Assembly: GCA_016213945.1 (NCBI GenBank)
Contig: JACQZF010000039.1
Coordinates: 54,421 to 118,420 of the forward strand
Direction: 5' to 3'
Source of the DNA: Nitrospirota bacterium
GTDB taxonomy: Bacteria > Nitrospirota > Thermodesulfovibrionia > UBA6902
DNA: 64,000 nt
The notes under the pieces are model-generated. The model searched no databases. It was not told where the DNA came from and saw only the letters and a program-made list of their open reading frames with translations. The position numbers were made by a program, and so were the translations under genes. How positions within the stretch are numbered: the stretch's first letter is position 1; each line of letters begins with the position of its first letter. Positions 44,872-53,216 of the stretch are shown here, piece by piece.

Positions 44872-46101
44872 ATGATCAATATACCTGCTACATTAAGGAT
44901 CTCGCTCAGGGCGCTGAGGGTGAACAAGATGCGCTCCGCCCTCACTATGCTCGGGATCATCATCGGGGTCGGCGCGGTCATCGCGATGCTCGCAGTTGGC
45001 ACTGGTGCAAGCAGCCAGATACAGCAGCAGATCTCAAGCCTGGGCAGCAACCTCCTGATGGTAGTTCCGGGGGCCACTTCCTCAGGCGGCGTCAGGATGG
45101 GCGCGGGGACCCAGTCAACACTGACGGTGGGAGATGCCGATGCCGTATTGAAGGAATGCCCCGCGGTATCTGATGTGGCCCCGGTGCTCAGCGGTGTCGC
45201 GCAGATCGTTTACGGCAATCAGAACTGGTCGACAGGCGTAACAGGGACTACCCCGGGAATGTTAAACGTGCGCGACTGGAAGCTGTCTGCCGGCAGGGCT
45301 TTTACAGAGCAGGATGTAAAAAGCTCCACAAAGGTCTGCCTGCTTGGACAGACGGTTGTGGACATGCTCTTTGGAGGATTGGACCCCGTGGGACAAATAG
45401 TCAGGATAAAAAAGATCCCTTTTACAGTCATCGGCGTCCTTGAGGCCAAAGGCCAGGACCCCAGAGGACAGGACCAGGATGACGCGATTTATGTCCCTGT
45501 GACAACAGCGCAGAAAAAACTCTTCGGGACCACATTCCCCGGCATGATAAGAATGATGATGGTAAAGGCAAAGAGCACGGAGGACCTTGATTCAGCGGAG
45601 AGGCAGATCAATGAACTGCTCAGGCAGAGACACCGCATCGGGCAGAGGCAGGACAATGATTTTACCGTCCGGAACCTCACGCAGATGATGCAGGCGGCCG
45701 AGCAGTCCGCGAGTGTCATGACGATGCTGCTTGGCGCGATAGCGTCCGTTTCCCTGCTCGTCGGCGGGATCGGCATCATGAACATCATGCTCGTATCGGT
45801 CACTGAAAGGACAAGGGAAATAGGGATACGCATGGCAGTGGGCGCGAAGACCTGGGACATAAGGCTCCAGTTTATAATCGAGGCTCTGGCATTATCATTG
45901 ACGGGAGGCGCCGTTGGGATCATCATCGGCCTGACGAGCTCGCAAATAATTTCATCGTTAGCGGAATGGCCCACGATAGTCTCACCGCTGTCAGTGCTCC
46001 TCGCGTTCAGCTTCTCCGGACTCGTGGGAATATTCTTCGGGTTCTATCCCGCTTACAAAGCCTCGCTGCTTAACCCGATCGAGGCATTGAGATATGAGTA
46101 G
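44872..46101 (+). CDS. MacB-type ABC transporter permease
   Basis: 409 residues. N-terminal transmembrane helix (SALTMLGIIIGVGAVIAMLA), a periplasmic MacB_PCD domain (about 45-270), and three C-terminal FtsX-type helices (VSLLVGGIGIMNIMLVSVTE, TREIGIRMAVGAK, GIFFGFYPAYKASLLNPIEA). It partners the ATPase encoded just upstream, MacA and the second TolC. The stop TAG is formed by the first bases of a palindromic family D repeat. Confidence 0.95.
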   Translation: MINIPATLRISLRALRVNKMRSALTMLGIIIGVGAVIAMLAVGTGASSQIQQQISSLGSNLLMVVPGATSSGGVRMGAGTQSTLTVGDADAVLKECPAVSDVAPVLSGVAQIVYGNQNWSTGVTGTTPGMLNVRDWKLSAGRAFTEQDVKSSTKVCLLGQTVVDMLFGGLDPVGQIVRIKKIPFTVIGVLEAKGQDPRGQDQDDAIYVPVTTAQKKLFGTTFPGMIRMMMVKAKSTEDLDSAERQINELLRQRHRIGQRQDNDFTVRNLTQMMQAAEQSASVMTMLLGAIASVSLLVGGIGIMNIMLVSVTERTREIGIRMAVGAKTWDIRLQFIIEALALSLTGGAVGIIIGLTSSQIISSLAEWPTIVSPLSVLLAFSFSGLVGIFFGFYPAYKASLLNPIEALRYE

Positions 46102-46126
46102 GGGCGGGTTTAAAACCCGCCCTTGC
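46098..46126. repeat. Palindromic repeat, family D (copy 4)
   Basis: GTAGGGGCGGGTTT followed by AAAACCCGCCCTTGC, degenerate at its right end. Overlaps the macB permease stop codon. Confidence 0.9.
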
Positions 46127-46138
46127 AAATGATTGTAG

Positions 46139-46187
46139 TGGCGTATCGCGATGCGCCCTTTTGTTGGGGCACGGCGTGCCGTGCCCC
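46139..46187. repeat. Two adjacent GC-rich palindromes
   Basis: GGCGTATCGCGATGCGCC (46140-46157) and GGGGCACGGCGTGCCGTGCC plus CC (46166-46187, perfect 10-bp arms). They lie between the family D copy and the LivF remnant; no other copy seen in this window. Confidence 0.75.
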
Positions 46188-46210
46188 CTATTGATCTAAT
46201 CTCTGAGGGG

Positions 46211-46494
46211 CAGGGCATTGGTGCTCAATCCCGCCTCCTTTTGCTTGATGAACCATCACTCGGCCTTGCAAGTCCATTAAGAAAGCCTTTGAAGCGATAA
46301 AAATAATACGTGATAAATTTAATATCACGATACTTATTGTTGAAAAGAAAGTGAAAGAGGTCCTTTAGATTGCCGATAGGGTCTATGCCCTCCGGTTAGG
46401 AAAGGTCGTACTGGAAGAAACTGCCAATAATCTTAAAGATGATGTCAGTGTGATAAAGAAGGCGTTTTTAGGGGAGCAAGAAAAAGTGCAATAG
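46211..46494 (+). pseudogene. Remnant of a LivF-type branched-chain amino acid ABC ATPase
   Basis: Degraded C-terminal half. The pieces RALVLNP, RLLLLDEPSLGLASP, IKKAFEAIKIIRDKFNITIL, IVEKKVKEVL, stop, IADRVYALRLGKVVLEET and VIKKAFLGEQ line up with the Walker B and C-terminus of LivF, but two frame changes and an in-frame TAG (46367-46369) break it. Nothing of the N-terminal half or of other liv genes is nearby. The rest of 46188-46538 shows no feature. Confidence 0.8.
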
Positions 46495-46538
46495 TCAAAA
46501 GTGCAAAAGCTCGAAAACGCTGAAGCGGGGAAGCAACT

Positions 46539-46865
46539 TCATGCCGCATTACGGTTTGCTTTTACGCAGAGCGTTATGTGCTCGTGAACCTGGAGCGCTT
46601 TAATGATATCAAGGATGTTATCAGCGCGCGGATTGCCTTGGGGGCCAAGCATGCGGTGAAGGCTTTTCGCTGACTTCCCGACTTTCTTGGCCAATACCTC
46701 AAAGGTAATGGTAGCGTTGATATAATCACGGAGAATTGCCTTCCCGGCGTTAAGATCTCCGGCCAACAACTCATCTACTGCTTCAATCAACATCTGCCTT
46801 CGAAAAGCAGCATCTTTTTCAGCCCGTTTTAAAATTGTATCCCGGAAATTTCTTGTTATTGCCAT
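46539..46865 (-). CDS. HigA-type antitoxin (addiction module antidote)
   Basis: 108 residues with a helix-turn-helix (ITFEVLAKKVGKSAKSLHRM then LGPQGNPRADNILDIIKAL), the pattern of antidote proteins of COG3636 that pair with HigB/Gp49-type toxins. It should neutralise the toxin encoded 4 nt upstream and repress the operon. The toxin-first order is typical of this module class. Both genes lie on the minus strand between two gene remnants, a common setting for mobile or decaying DNA. Confidence 0.87.
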   Translation of the reverse strand: MAITRNFRDTILKRAEKDAAFRRQMLIEAVDELLAGDLNAGKAILRDYINATITFEVLAKKVGKSAKSLHRMLGPQGNPRADNILDIIKALQVHEHITLCVKANRNAA

Positions 46866-46869
46866 GAGG

Positions 46870-47211
46870 TCACCATCTTTTTAATTTTTTATCAGTTTTA
46901 TATTGAAGCCATATCGCCTGGGCCCTTTTGATGTCTTCGCTCTGGGTCTTTTTGCTTCCTCCTCCAAGCAGGATAATCAATTCACTGCCTTCCCTGCCGA
47001 AGTAAATTCTGTAACCCGGTCCAAAATCAATTTTGTACTCCATAACTCCCTTCCCTACAGATTTAACATTGGAGAAATTGCCATGCTCCAGCCTGTAGAG
47101 AGCAGTTGTTGTCTTTGCAGCCGCATTTGCATCCAGTGAGTCAAACCATCTCTCGAAAAGAGATTTCCCTTCGCGCAGATATTCGACTACTGTTAGTTTT
47201 CCGTTACTCAT
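46870..47211 (-). CDS. HigB/RelE-superfamily toxin (Gp49-like)
   Basis: 113 residues with VVEYLREGKSLFERWFDSLD, LYRLEHGNFSNVKSVGKGVM, EYKIDFGPGYRIYFGREGSE and IILLGGGSKKTQSEDIKRAQ, the standard pattern of COG3657 addiction-module killer proteins of the RelE/HigB fold. It is expected to cut mRNA on the ribosome. It precedes the antitoxin by 4 nt. An inverted repeat, GTAAC/GTTAC, at 47216-47231 just upstream of its start is a possible operator. Confidence 0.9.
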   Translation of the reverse strand: MSNGKLTVVEYLREGKSLFERWFDSLDANAAAKTTTALYRLEHGNFSNVKSVGKGVMEYKIDFGPGYRIYFGREGSELIILLGGGSKKTQSEDIKRAQAIWLQYKTDKKLKRW

Positions 47212-47215
47212 AATG

Positions 47216-47231
47216 GTAACATATAAGTTAC
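47216..47231 (-). promoter_or_regulatory. Candidate operator of the HigBA-type pair
   Basis: GTAACATATAAGTTAC: 5-bp inverted arms around an AT-rich centre, 4 nt upstream of the toxin ATG, overlapping a likely -10 region. Confidence 0.45.
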
Positions 47232-47442
47232 TTTAAATCAATAAAGAAAAGTGCTTCAAGAATGTCGTTTGATTGTCTCTTTTTGTTGCAAGTGAAAAGG
47301 CAATACGCCGATGTCCCCGTATTAAAATTCAGTATGGTCCATTATTCACTAATTCGTTTACCATGTCAAGGATTTCTCAACTCACTATGAGGAAGGGGAT
47401 TGCCGCTTTTGCAGTTGAAAATGATAAAATTTAACGATCCAT

Positions 47443-47591
47443 ATGAACAAATGGCTTGTTGCTTTGACAGGAATGCTTCCCACGCTTATAGAGATCATCG
47501 ACACGTATGTCGTCAATGTCTCCTCGACCACATACGCGGGAGTCTGTCCACGGGGAACATTAATGAGAAAAGACCTGCGGAGATGATATAG
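47443..47591 (+). pseudogene. Remnant of an EmrB/QacA-type (DHA2) MFS transporter N-terminus
   Basis: ATG at 47443 opens MNKWLVALTGMLPTLIEIID-TYVVNVS, the start of DHA2 drug exporters, then the frame shifts; the next frame continues LDHIRGSLSTGNINEK, as in intact homologues. The gene stops near 47591 and the rest is missing. The interval 47232-47442 holds nothing recognisable. Confidence 0.75.
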
Positions 47592-47595
47592 GAAA

Positions 47596-48726
47596 ATGAG
47601 ATTATTTTTGTTTTTTGTCTCGGCGTACGGACTGGCGAACCTGTATACATTTTTCAAGCTGTCATATTTATTAAAAGCCGGCACAACCGCAGACATCGCA
47701 ACAGGCATGTGCATATTGTTTATGGCATTGTCCCCGGTGCTGATCCATTTATACAGCACGAGGGGGAATGAAAAGACGGCAAGGGCCTTCGCCTACACAG
47801 GCTTCATGTGGGTATCGCTCCTCATAATCTTCTTTCCGCTTGCGCTGCTGCTTGAATTTTACAATTTCATAATGCTGCGCGGCGATATTTTCTTCGGGAG
47901 GGATTTGAGTTCAATCGCGGTTTCACCTTTTTATACATTTTTTGCTCCGCTTTGCATCTCGGCAGTCGTAAACATTTACGGTTTTTATGAGGCGAAAAAC
48001 CTGGAGGTCGAGAAGCTCACAGTTAAAACCTCAAAACTTCCTGAAGGACTCGGCAAGATCACAATAGCGCAGATCTCAGACCTGCATCTCGGAATGGTCA
48101 TCCGTGACAAGGCCCTGAATAAAGTTATCAGATTAATTGAAGGCGCAAAGCCTGATCTAATAGTTTCCACAGGAGACCTCCTTGACGGAGTAGTAAGCCA
48201 TGTTGATCATCTTTCGTATAACCTGGAAAAGCTGCACGCGAGACTCGGTAAGTTCGCCGTCATCGGCAATCATGAGTTCTACGGCGGGTTGAAACATTCG
48301 ATAAAATTCATTGAGGCCTCCGGGTTTACCATTCTCAGGGGGCGCGGAATTACAGTGGAAGGTGTTATCAACATCGCAGGCGTGGATGATCTTAACGGGG
48401 ACAAGAATGGAAATCACCATGGACCGGAAAAAGAAATTCTGTCTAAACTTCCGGATAATATTTTTACCTTACTGTTAAAACACCGTCCTGAGATAGACAG
48501 CGGCAGCCCCGGGCTTTTCGACCTTCAGCTTTCCGGGCATACTCACAAAGGGCAGATATTTCCAATCAATCTCCTCGCGCCTTTCATATTCGAGCATCAC
48601 ACAGGTTTTATTTCTTTGTCAAAAGGCTCAGCCCTGTATGTAAGCCGGGGTGCGGGCACAGCAGGGCCGCCGGTGCGTTTCCTTTCTCCGCCTGAATTGA
48701 CTATTATAGAGGTGGTTAAGGGGTGA
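47596..48726 (+). CDS. Membrane-anchored metallophosphoesterase
   Basis: 376 residues. Four or five N-terminal transmembrane helices (about 1-130), then a calcineurin-like phosphoesterase domain with all metal motifs: AQISDLHLG, VSTGDLLDG, VIGNHEFYGG and LSGHTHKGQ. It resembles YkuE/YaeI-type enzymes that hydrolyse phosphodiester or pyrophosphate bonds of lipids such as UDP-diacylglucosamine; the substrate is not certain. It begins 5 nt after the EmrB remnant and stands alone. Confidence 0.9.
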   Translation: MRLFLFFVSAYGLANLYTFFKLSYLLKAGTTADIATGMCILFMALSPVLIHLYSTRGNEKTARAFAYTGFMWVSLLIIFFPLALLLEFYNFIMLRGDIFFGRDLSSIAVSPFYTFFAPLCISAVVNIYGFYEAKNLEVEKLTVKTSKLPEGLGKITIAQISDLHLGMVIRDKALNKVIRLIEGAKPDLIVSTGDLLDGVVSHVDHLSYNLEKLHARLGKFAVIGNHEFYGGLKHSIKFIEASGFTILRGRGITVEGVINIAGVDDLNGDKNGNHHGPEKEILSKLPDNIFTLLLKHRPEIDSGSPGLFDLQLSGHTHKGQIFPINLLAPFIFEHHTGFISLSKGSALYVSRGAGTAGPPVRFLSPPELTIIEVVKG

Positions 48727-48762
48727 ATGATTAAGTTTCCGGCACACTGCAATAGATAATTC

Positions 48763-48791
48763 TTGACAGAAATCGGGGTGCTGTTTAGTAT
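48763..48791 (+). promoter_or_regulatory. Promoter of the restriction-modification operon
   Basis: TTGACA (48763-48768), 17-bp spacer, TAGTAT (48786-48791), about 74 nt before the mod ATG. Confidence 0.8.
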
Positions 48792-48864
48792 ATTGACAGT
48801 GCAATTCTTTTTCTTCAAAAGAGCAGAGGTAAAAACATTTGTATCAAGGTAAGGCGAGTCGGTA

Positions 48865-51000
48865 ATGGCTAAAAAACCAACAAGAAAATCCGCAGGCAAA
48901 ACTTCTCAAAAACCCATCGAGCAATACGAGCACAAGGACAAACAGCGGCTCAACAATCCGCCCGTGGGTTTGGTGGATGCTCACACCGACAATGGCGGAG
49001 CAAAGAAGAAGCAATATGCTTACGATCCGCATCTTGACCCTCAACTGCAATGGGCGGGCAAGGCCGAGCATACCAGCTTTGAAGTGCCTACTGTGAGCCT
49101 GCATGTGCATGAGCGCATAGACCCGCGCAGGATCATTGAAACCGTCAGGAAGGAAAAGGAAGCTGACAGCCAGCAATCCTTGTTTGAAGCTGATAAAAAA
49201 CCCCTTCGTGAAGCCATTGAGTTTTACAAGCACAAAGAGAACTGGTCCAACCGCCTTATCGCCGGTGACAGCTTGTTGGTCATGAATTCCCTGCTTGAGA
49301 AAGAAGGTATGGGCGGCAAGGTGCAGATGGTTTATTTTGACCCGCCTTATGGGATTAAGTACGGCAGCAACTTTCAGCCGTTTGTGAATAAGCGGGATGT
49401 GAAGGACGGGAAGGATGAGGACCTGACGGCGGAGCCGGAGATGATAAAGGCATTTCGGGATACATGGGAACTTGGCATTCATTCTTACCTTACTTATTTG
49501 CGTGACCGGTTGCTTTTGGCGAAAGAGCTTCTGCATGAAAGCGGTTCCGTGTTTGTGCAGATCAGTGATGAGAATGTGCATCGTGTGAGAATGATTTTAG
49601 ATGAAGTTTACGGAAGTAACAATTTTATCTCTGAAATTATTTTCAGAAAAAAAGGCATGACTTTAGGATCAAAAACATTGGAGACGATGAACGACTTTAT
49701 TCTTTGGTATTCAAAGGACAAATCAAAGATTAAGTATCGTCAGTTGTATGAAGATTATTCTGTTGAAGGTGCTTCAAGGTGGACGATGGTAGAATTAAAA
49801 AATGGAGAAAGAAGAAAATTGACTAACGATGAATACTTAAATCATAAGTTGCTTCCACAAGGAAGTAGAGTATTTCGTTTGGTTAGTCAACGTGCTCCAT
49901 CATTTGCACCAAATAATGTTTTTGATTTTGAATATGAAGGAACGATTTATAAAGCTCCGGGGTGTTGGGTAACAAATAAAGATGCTATGGATAAGTTAGC
50001 AAAGGAGAAAAGATTTTTCCCTGAAGGAACTAACTTAAGTTATATCCAATTCCATACAGATTTTTCTTATAAAAAACTTACAAATATTTGGGGAGATACA
50101 ACAGGTGCTAATGAGAAAATTTATGTTGTTCAAACAGCGGATAAGCCATTAGAAAGATGTTTAGTTTCGGCCACAGACCCCGGCGATCTTGTTCTGGACA
50201 TCACTTGCGGAAGCGGGACAACTGCTTATGTTGCCGAGAACTGGGGAAGGCGTTGGATTACCTGCGATACATCAAGAGTAGCCACTGCATTAGCCAAGCA
50301 ACGATTGATGACAGGGAACTTTGATTACTTTGAACTGGCATATCCGAATGAAGGCGTTGGCAGCGGGTTTAAATACAAAACCGTTCCTCATATCACGCTG
50401 AAATCTATTGCCAATAATGAGTCTGCGCCGCAGGAGACTTTGTATGACCAGCCGCTTCTTGATAACAAAAGACAAAGAGTAACCGGGCCTTTCACTGTTG
50501 AGGCTGTTCCGGCGCCGGTAGCACGATCATTAGAAGAACACACCCCTGACCCCTCTCAAGAGGGGAAGATAACAGCCGATACGTCCGTTGCACGGAGCGG
50601 TGAAACCTTGCGGCAGAGTGAATGGAAAGATGAACTGCTCCGCGCAGGCGTGAGGGCTAAAGGGGGCAAGCTGATTGAGTTCACACGGGTGGAAACAGCG
50701 AGAGGATTAAGATATGTTCAGGCAGAGGCTGAAACAAAAGATGCGAAGCCTAAAAAAGTATATGTTGTATTTGGCCCGGAACACGCACCGTTAGAGCAAA
50801 GAACGGTTGAGTTGGCATGGGAGGAAGTGAAGCCTTACAAGCCCGATATTCTCCTCTTCTGCGCCTTGCAGTTTGACGAAGAGGCCGCAAAAGATATTGA
50901 CGAGATGAATCCTGAGATTATAAAAACGGTCTTTCTTAAAGCACAAATGAACGCCGACCTCCTTACCGATGACCTGAAAAAGAAACGGAGCAGCAACTAA
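48865..51000 (+). CDS. mod: Type III DNA adenine methyltransferase (Mod), truncated by an in-frame ochre codon
   Basis: 711 residues up to TAA at 50998. Beta-class methyltransferase order: catalytic VYFDPPYGIKYG near residue 158, a target recognition region at about 245-435, and SAM motif LDITCGSGTTAYVAENWGRR near 449. It methylates adenine N6 and also gives sequence specificity to Res. The recognition region (nt 49600-50165) is much richer in A+T than its flanks, suggesting domain exchange. Residues about 556-585 (EEHTPDPSQEGK...) come from a C-rich repeat. After the stop the same frame continues for 151 codons with residues expected at the Mod C-terminus, so the gene is probably interrupted. 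First gene of the operon. Confidence 0.93.
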   Translation: MAKKPTRKSAGKTSQKPIEQYEHKDKQRLNNPPVGLVDAHTDNGGAKKKQYAYDPHLDPQLQWAGKAEHTSFEVPTVSLHVHERIDPRRIIETVRKEKEADSQQSLFEADKKPLREAIEFYKHKENWSNRLIAGDSLLVMNSLLEKEGMGGKVQMVYFDPPYGIKYGSNFQPFVNKRDVKDGKDEDLTAEPEMIKAFRDTWELGIHSYLTYLRDRLLLAKELLHESGSVFVQISDENVHRVRMILDEVYGSNNFISEIIFRKKGMTLGSKTLETMNDFILWYSKDKSKIKYRQLYEDYSVEGASRWTMVELKNGERRKLTNDEYLNHKLLPQGSRVFRLVSQRAPSFAPNNVFDFEYEGTIYKAPGCWVTNKDAMDKLAKEKRFFPEGTNLSYIQFHTDFSYKKLTNIWGDTTGANEKIYVVQTADKPLERCLVSATDPGDLVLDITCGSGTTAYVAENWGRRWITCDTSRVATALAKQRLMTGNFDYFELAYPNEGVGSGFKYKTVPHITLKSIANNESAPQETLYDQPLLDNKRQRVTGPFTVEAVPAPVARSLEEHTPDPSQEGKITADTSVARSGETLRQSEWKDELLRAGVRAKGGKLIEFTRVETARGLRYVQAEAETKDAKPKKVYVVFGPEHAPLEQRTVELAWEEVKPYKPDILLFCALQFDEEAAKDIDEMNPEIIKTVFLKAQMNADLLTDDLKKKRSSN
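50537..50570. repeat. Family E C-rich repeat inside mod
   Basis: CACACCCCTGACCCCTCTCA followed by AGAGGGGAAGAT. In frame within mod. Confidence 0.65.
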
Positions 51001-51453
51001 AGCTTCTGGCTTATCGGTCAGCCGGATGTGGTTATGAAGAAAATCCCCATTTCAAATAGTAACTCCCCCCTTCCCCCTCTTAAGCTAAGAGGGGGTGCCA
51101 AAGGCGGGGGCGTTATGCATGGCGATTTATATCAAGTAGAAATCCTCGGCTTTGATTACTATAATCCCAAGACAGGAACCGTTGAAAGCGGCGGCAAAGG
51201 CGACATTGCCATGTGGATGCTGGACCATGATTATGACGGAAGAAGTTTATTCCCTTCACAGGTATTCTTCCCGATGGCAGGGGCAAAGGAAGGTTGGGTA
51301 ACATTAGCGAAGAACCTGAAAGCAGAGATTGACGAGGAGAAGATACAGGCATTCAGCGATACAACATCACTGCCGTTTACGCCGGGCAAGGCAGTGGCGG
51401 TGAAGATAATTGATGCGCGAGGGATTGAGAGCTTAAAGATAATAAGGATATAG
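51001..51453 (+). pseudogene. Detached C-terminal part of Mod, same frame after the stop
   Basis: Directly after TAA the mod frame reads SFWLIGQPDVVMKK, a repeat-derived segment (SPLPPLKLRGGAKGG), then YQVEILGFDYYNPKTGTVES, DIAMWMLDHDYDGRSLFPSQ, VFFPMAGAKEGW, LKAEIDEEKIQAFSDTTSLP and AVKIIDARGIESLKIIRI. This is the C-terminal domain seen at the end of full-length type III methyltransferases. Re-initiation at GTG 51028 or ATG 51034 could make a separate 141- or 139-residue protein, but no ribosome site is seen. A C-to-T change of CAA would explain the stop. Confidence 0.8.
51062..51112. repeat. Family E C-rich repeat in the detached mod tail
   Basis: AACTCCCCCCTTCCCCCTCT followed by TAAGCTAAGAGGGGGTGCCA and AAGGCGGGGGCG. 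It keeps the frame open. Confidence 0.75.
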
Positions 51454-51465
51454 AAGGAAACGACT

Positions 51466-52611
51466 ATGATTATTTCAAGATTGATTTTAAAAAACTGGAA
51501 AAACTTCAAGGAACTTGATGTCGAACTTCAGGACAGAGCTTTTATTGTAGGCGCTAATGCGTCAGGGAAGTCAAATCTTCTGGATGCTTTTCGCTTCCTG
51601 AGAGATATCGCAAAGCCGGGCGGCGGGTTACAGAAAGCTGTTACTGACAGAGGCGGTATTTCTAAAATCCGGTCTCTTGCCGCGCGTAAATATCCCGATG
51701 TTGAAATTGAAGTGCATTTGTCGGAATTCAGTTCCCGGGAAATATTGTGGAAATATGCTATTGGCATTAAGCAGGAGGCACGCGGGTTTCGCCTGCCGTT
51801 TATTTCATACGAGAAAGTATCAAAAGGAGAAAAAGAAATTCTTTGCAGACCAACAGAGGAAGATAAAAATGATACTGCAAGAAGAACCCAGACTTATCTT
51901 GAACAAATTAATACAAACAAAGAGTTTAGAGAAATTGCGCGATTTTTTGAAACCACGCTTTATCTGCACTTGGTGCCGCAATTATTAAAATACCCGCAGG
52001 CTTTTACCGGCCCTGATTTGCCGGGTGATCCTTTCGGCAAGGGGTTTTTAGAGAGAGTTGCAAAGGTAAATGAAAAGACCCGTGATGCATGGTTGAAAAG
52101 AATTCAGCACGCATTGAAATTAGCAGTCCCTCAACTTACAGAATTGAAATACACCACTGATTTAGGCTATCCGCATTTAGAAGCTCTTTATGAACATTGG
52201 CGTCCGGGAGCAGGCAAACAAAAAGAAGATCAATTCAGCGATGGCACCCTGCGCATGATTGGGTTGCTTTGGTCCTTGCAAGAAGGAGATTCTCTATTAC
52301 TTCTTGAAGAACCGGAATTGTCATTGAATGGAGCGATTGTTTCAAAACTTGCTCCTCTGATCCATAAATTGCAAAAGCCGAGGAAGAGGCAGGTAATACT
52401 CACGTCTCACAGCGCTGAATTGCTTAACGATAAGGGCATTTCTTTAAATGAAATAATTGTATTGGAGCCCGCTTCGGAAGGGACTAAAGTTGTAGTTGCT
52501 TCGGGTATCAAAGAAGTTAAGATGATGCTGAATGAGGGAATGTCTCCAGCTTCTGCAATACTCCCAAGGATCAAGCCTAAAAATATTAACCAGCTCACTA
52601 TGGAATTTTAA
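51466..52611 (+). CDS. AAA family ATPase (AAA_21/OLD-like) embedded in the R-M operon
   Basis: 381 residues of an ABC/SMC-type ATPase. Walker A VGANASGKS (29-36), signature-like QFSDGTLRMIGLLWSL, Walker B SLLLLEEPELSL, and switch histidine ILTSHSAELL. The N-terminus MIISRLILKNWKNFKELDVE is typical of OLD/RecF-like ATPases in defence systems. It is followed 2 nt later by a DUF4276/TOPRIM-like gene; such ATPase plus TOPRIM pairs resemble OLD nucleases split in two and the AriA-AriB pair of PARIS. The gene starts 12 nt after the mod tail with AAGGAAA before ATG. Composition is AT-richer than the surroundings. Confidence 0.93.
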   Translation: MIISRLILKNWKNFKELDVELQDRAFIVGANASGKSNLLDAFRFLRDIAKPGGGLQKAVTDRGGISKIRSLAARKYPDVEIEVHLSEFSSREILWKYAIGIKQEARGFRLPFISYEKVSKGEKEILCRPTEEDKNDTARRTQTYLEQINTNKEFREIARFFETTLYLHLVPQLLKYPQAFTGPDLPGDPFGKGFLERVAKVNEKTRDAWLKRIQHALKLAVPQLTELKYTTDLGYPHLEALYEHWRPGAGKQKEDQFSDGTLRMIGLLWSLQEGDSLLLLEEPELSLNGAIVSKLAPLIHKLQKPRKRQVILTSHSAELLNDKGISLNEIIVLEPASEGTKVVVASGIKEVKMMLNEGMSPASAILPRIKPKNINQLTMEF

Positions 52612-52613
52612 TT

Positions 52614-53216
52614 ATGGTTCTTATTCCTGTAAATCTTGTTTTTGAGGACGAGATCAGTGAGCTTGTAATGATGAAACTAACTGATAAGGCAGGCCAATTC
52701 CACGTATCGAACTCCTATTCCGAAGGTGGGTTTGGATACATTAGAAACAACATTCGGGGTTTTAATAATGCTGCGAAAGGATGTCCCTTTTTTATTTTAA
52801 CGGACCTTGATAATACTGATTGTGCGCCTACATTGATTAGAGATTGGATTAGAGAACCTTTGCACCAGAATCTTATTTTCAGAGTGGCAGTCAGAGAAGT
52901 AGAAGCATGGCTTCTTGCAGATATTGAAGGTTTTTCCAAATATACCGGGATTTCAAAGGTAAACTTTTCAACTGCACCGGAAGAAATTCAAGACCCTAAA
53001 GCTGAACTAATGAGGTTAATCAGGCGCTGCAGAAAGCGTCATATAAAAGAAGATATTTTACCTAAAGACCAATACGCTAAAGTAGGCCCTAATTATAACG
53101 AACGATTAATGGAGTTCGTCAATAAGTATTGGAGTATTAATCGTGCAGCAAAGCGTTCAGACAGCTTAAAGAGGGCAATACATCACCTTTCAACTTTCAG
53201 TGCTATCCATAACTAA
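52614..53216 (+). CDS. DUF4276-family protein, TOPRIM-like nuclease candidate
   Basis: 200 residues. LVFEDEISELV (residues 8-18) supplies a conserved glutamate, ILTDLDNTDCAP an aspartate pair (Asp64, Asp66), and FRVAVREVEAWLLADIEGFS the family hallmark with Glu96. This order (E, DxD) fits a TOPRIM catalytic core; nuclease activity is inferred. Tightly coupled: 2 nt after the ATPase and overlapping the res start by one base. It is clearly AT-rich relative to neighbours, suggesting transfer as a module with the ATPase. Confidence 0.82.
   Translation: MVLIPVNLVFEDEISELVMMKLTDKAGQFHVSNSYSEGGFGYIRNNIRGFNNAAKGCPFFILTDLDNTDCAPTLIRDWIREPLHQNLIFRVAVREVEAWLLADIEGFSKYTGISKVNFSTAPEEIQDPKAELMRLIRRCRKRHIKEDILPKDQYAKVGPNYNERLMEFVNKYWSINRAAKRSDSLKRAIHHLSTFSAIHN

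Noticed and set aside
50998..51000. Recoding of TAA as an amino acid in mod
   Set aside because: No known recoding signal uses TAA in this setting and other genes use TAA normally; a nonsense mutation, polymorphism or assembly error is simpler.
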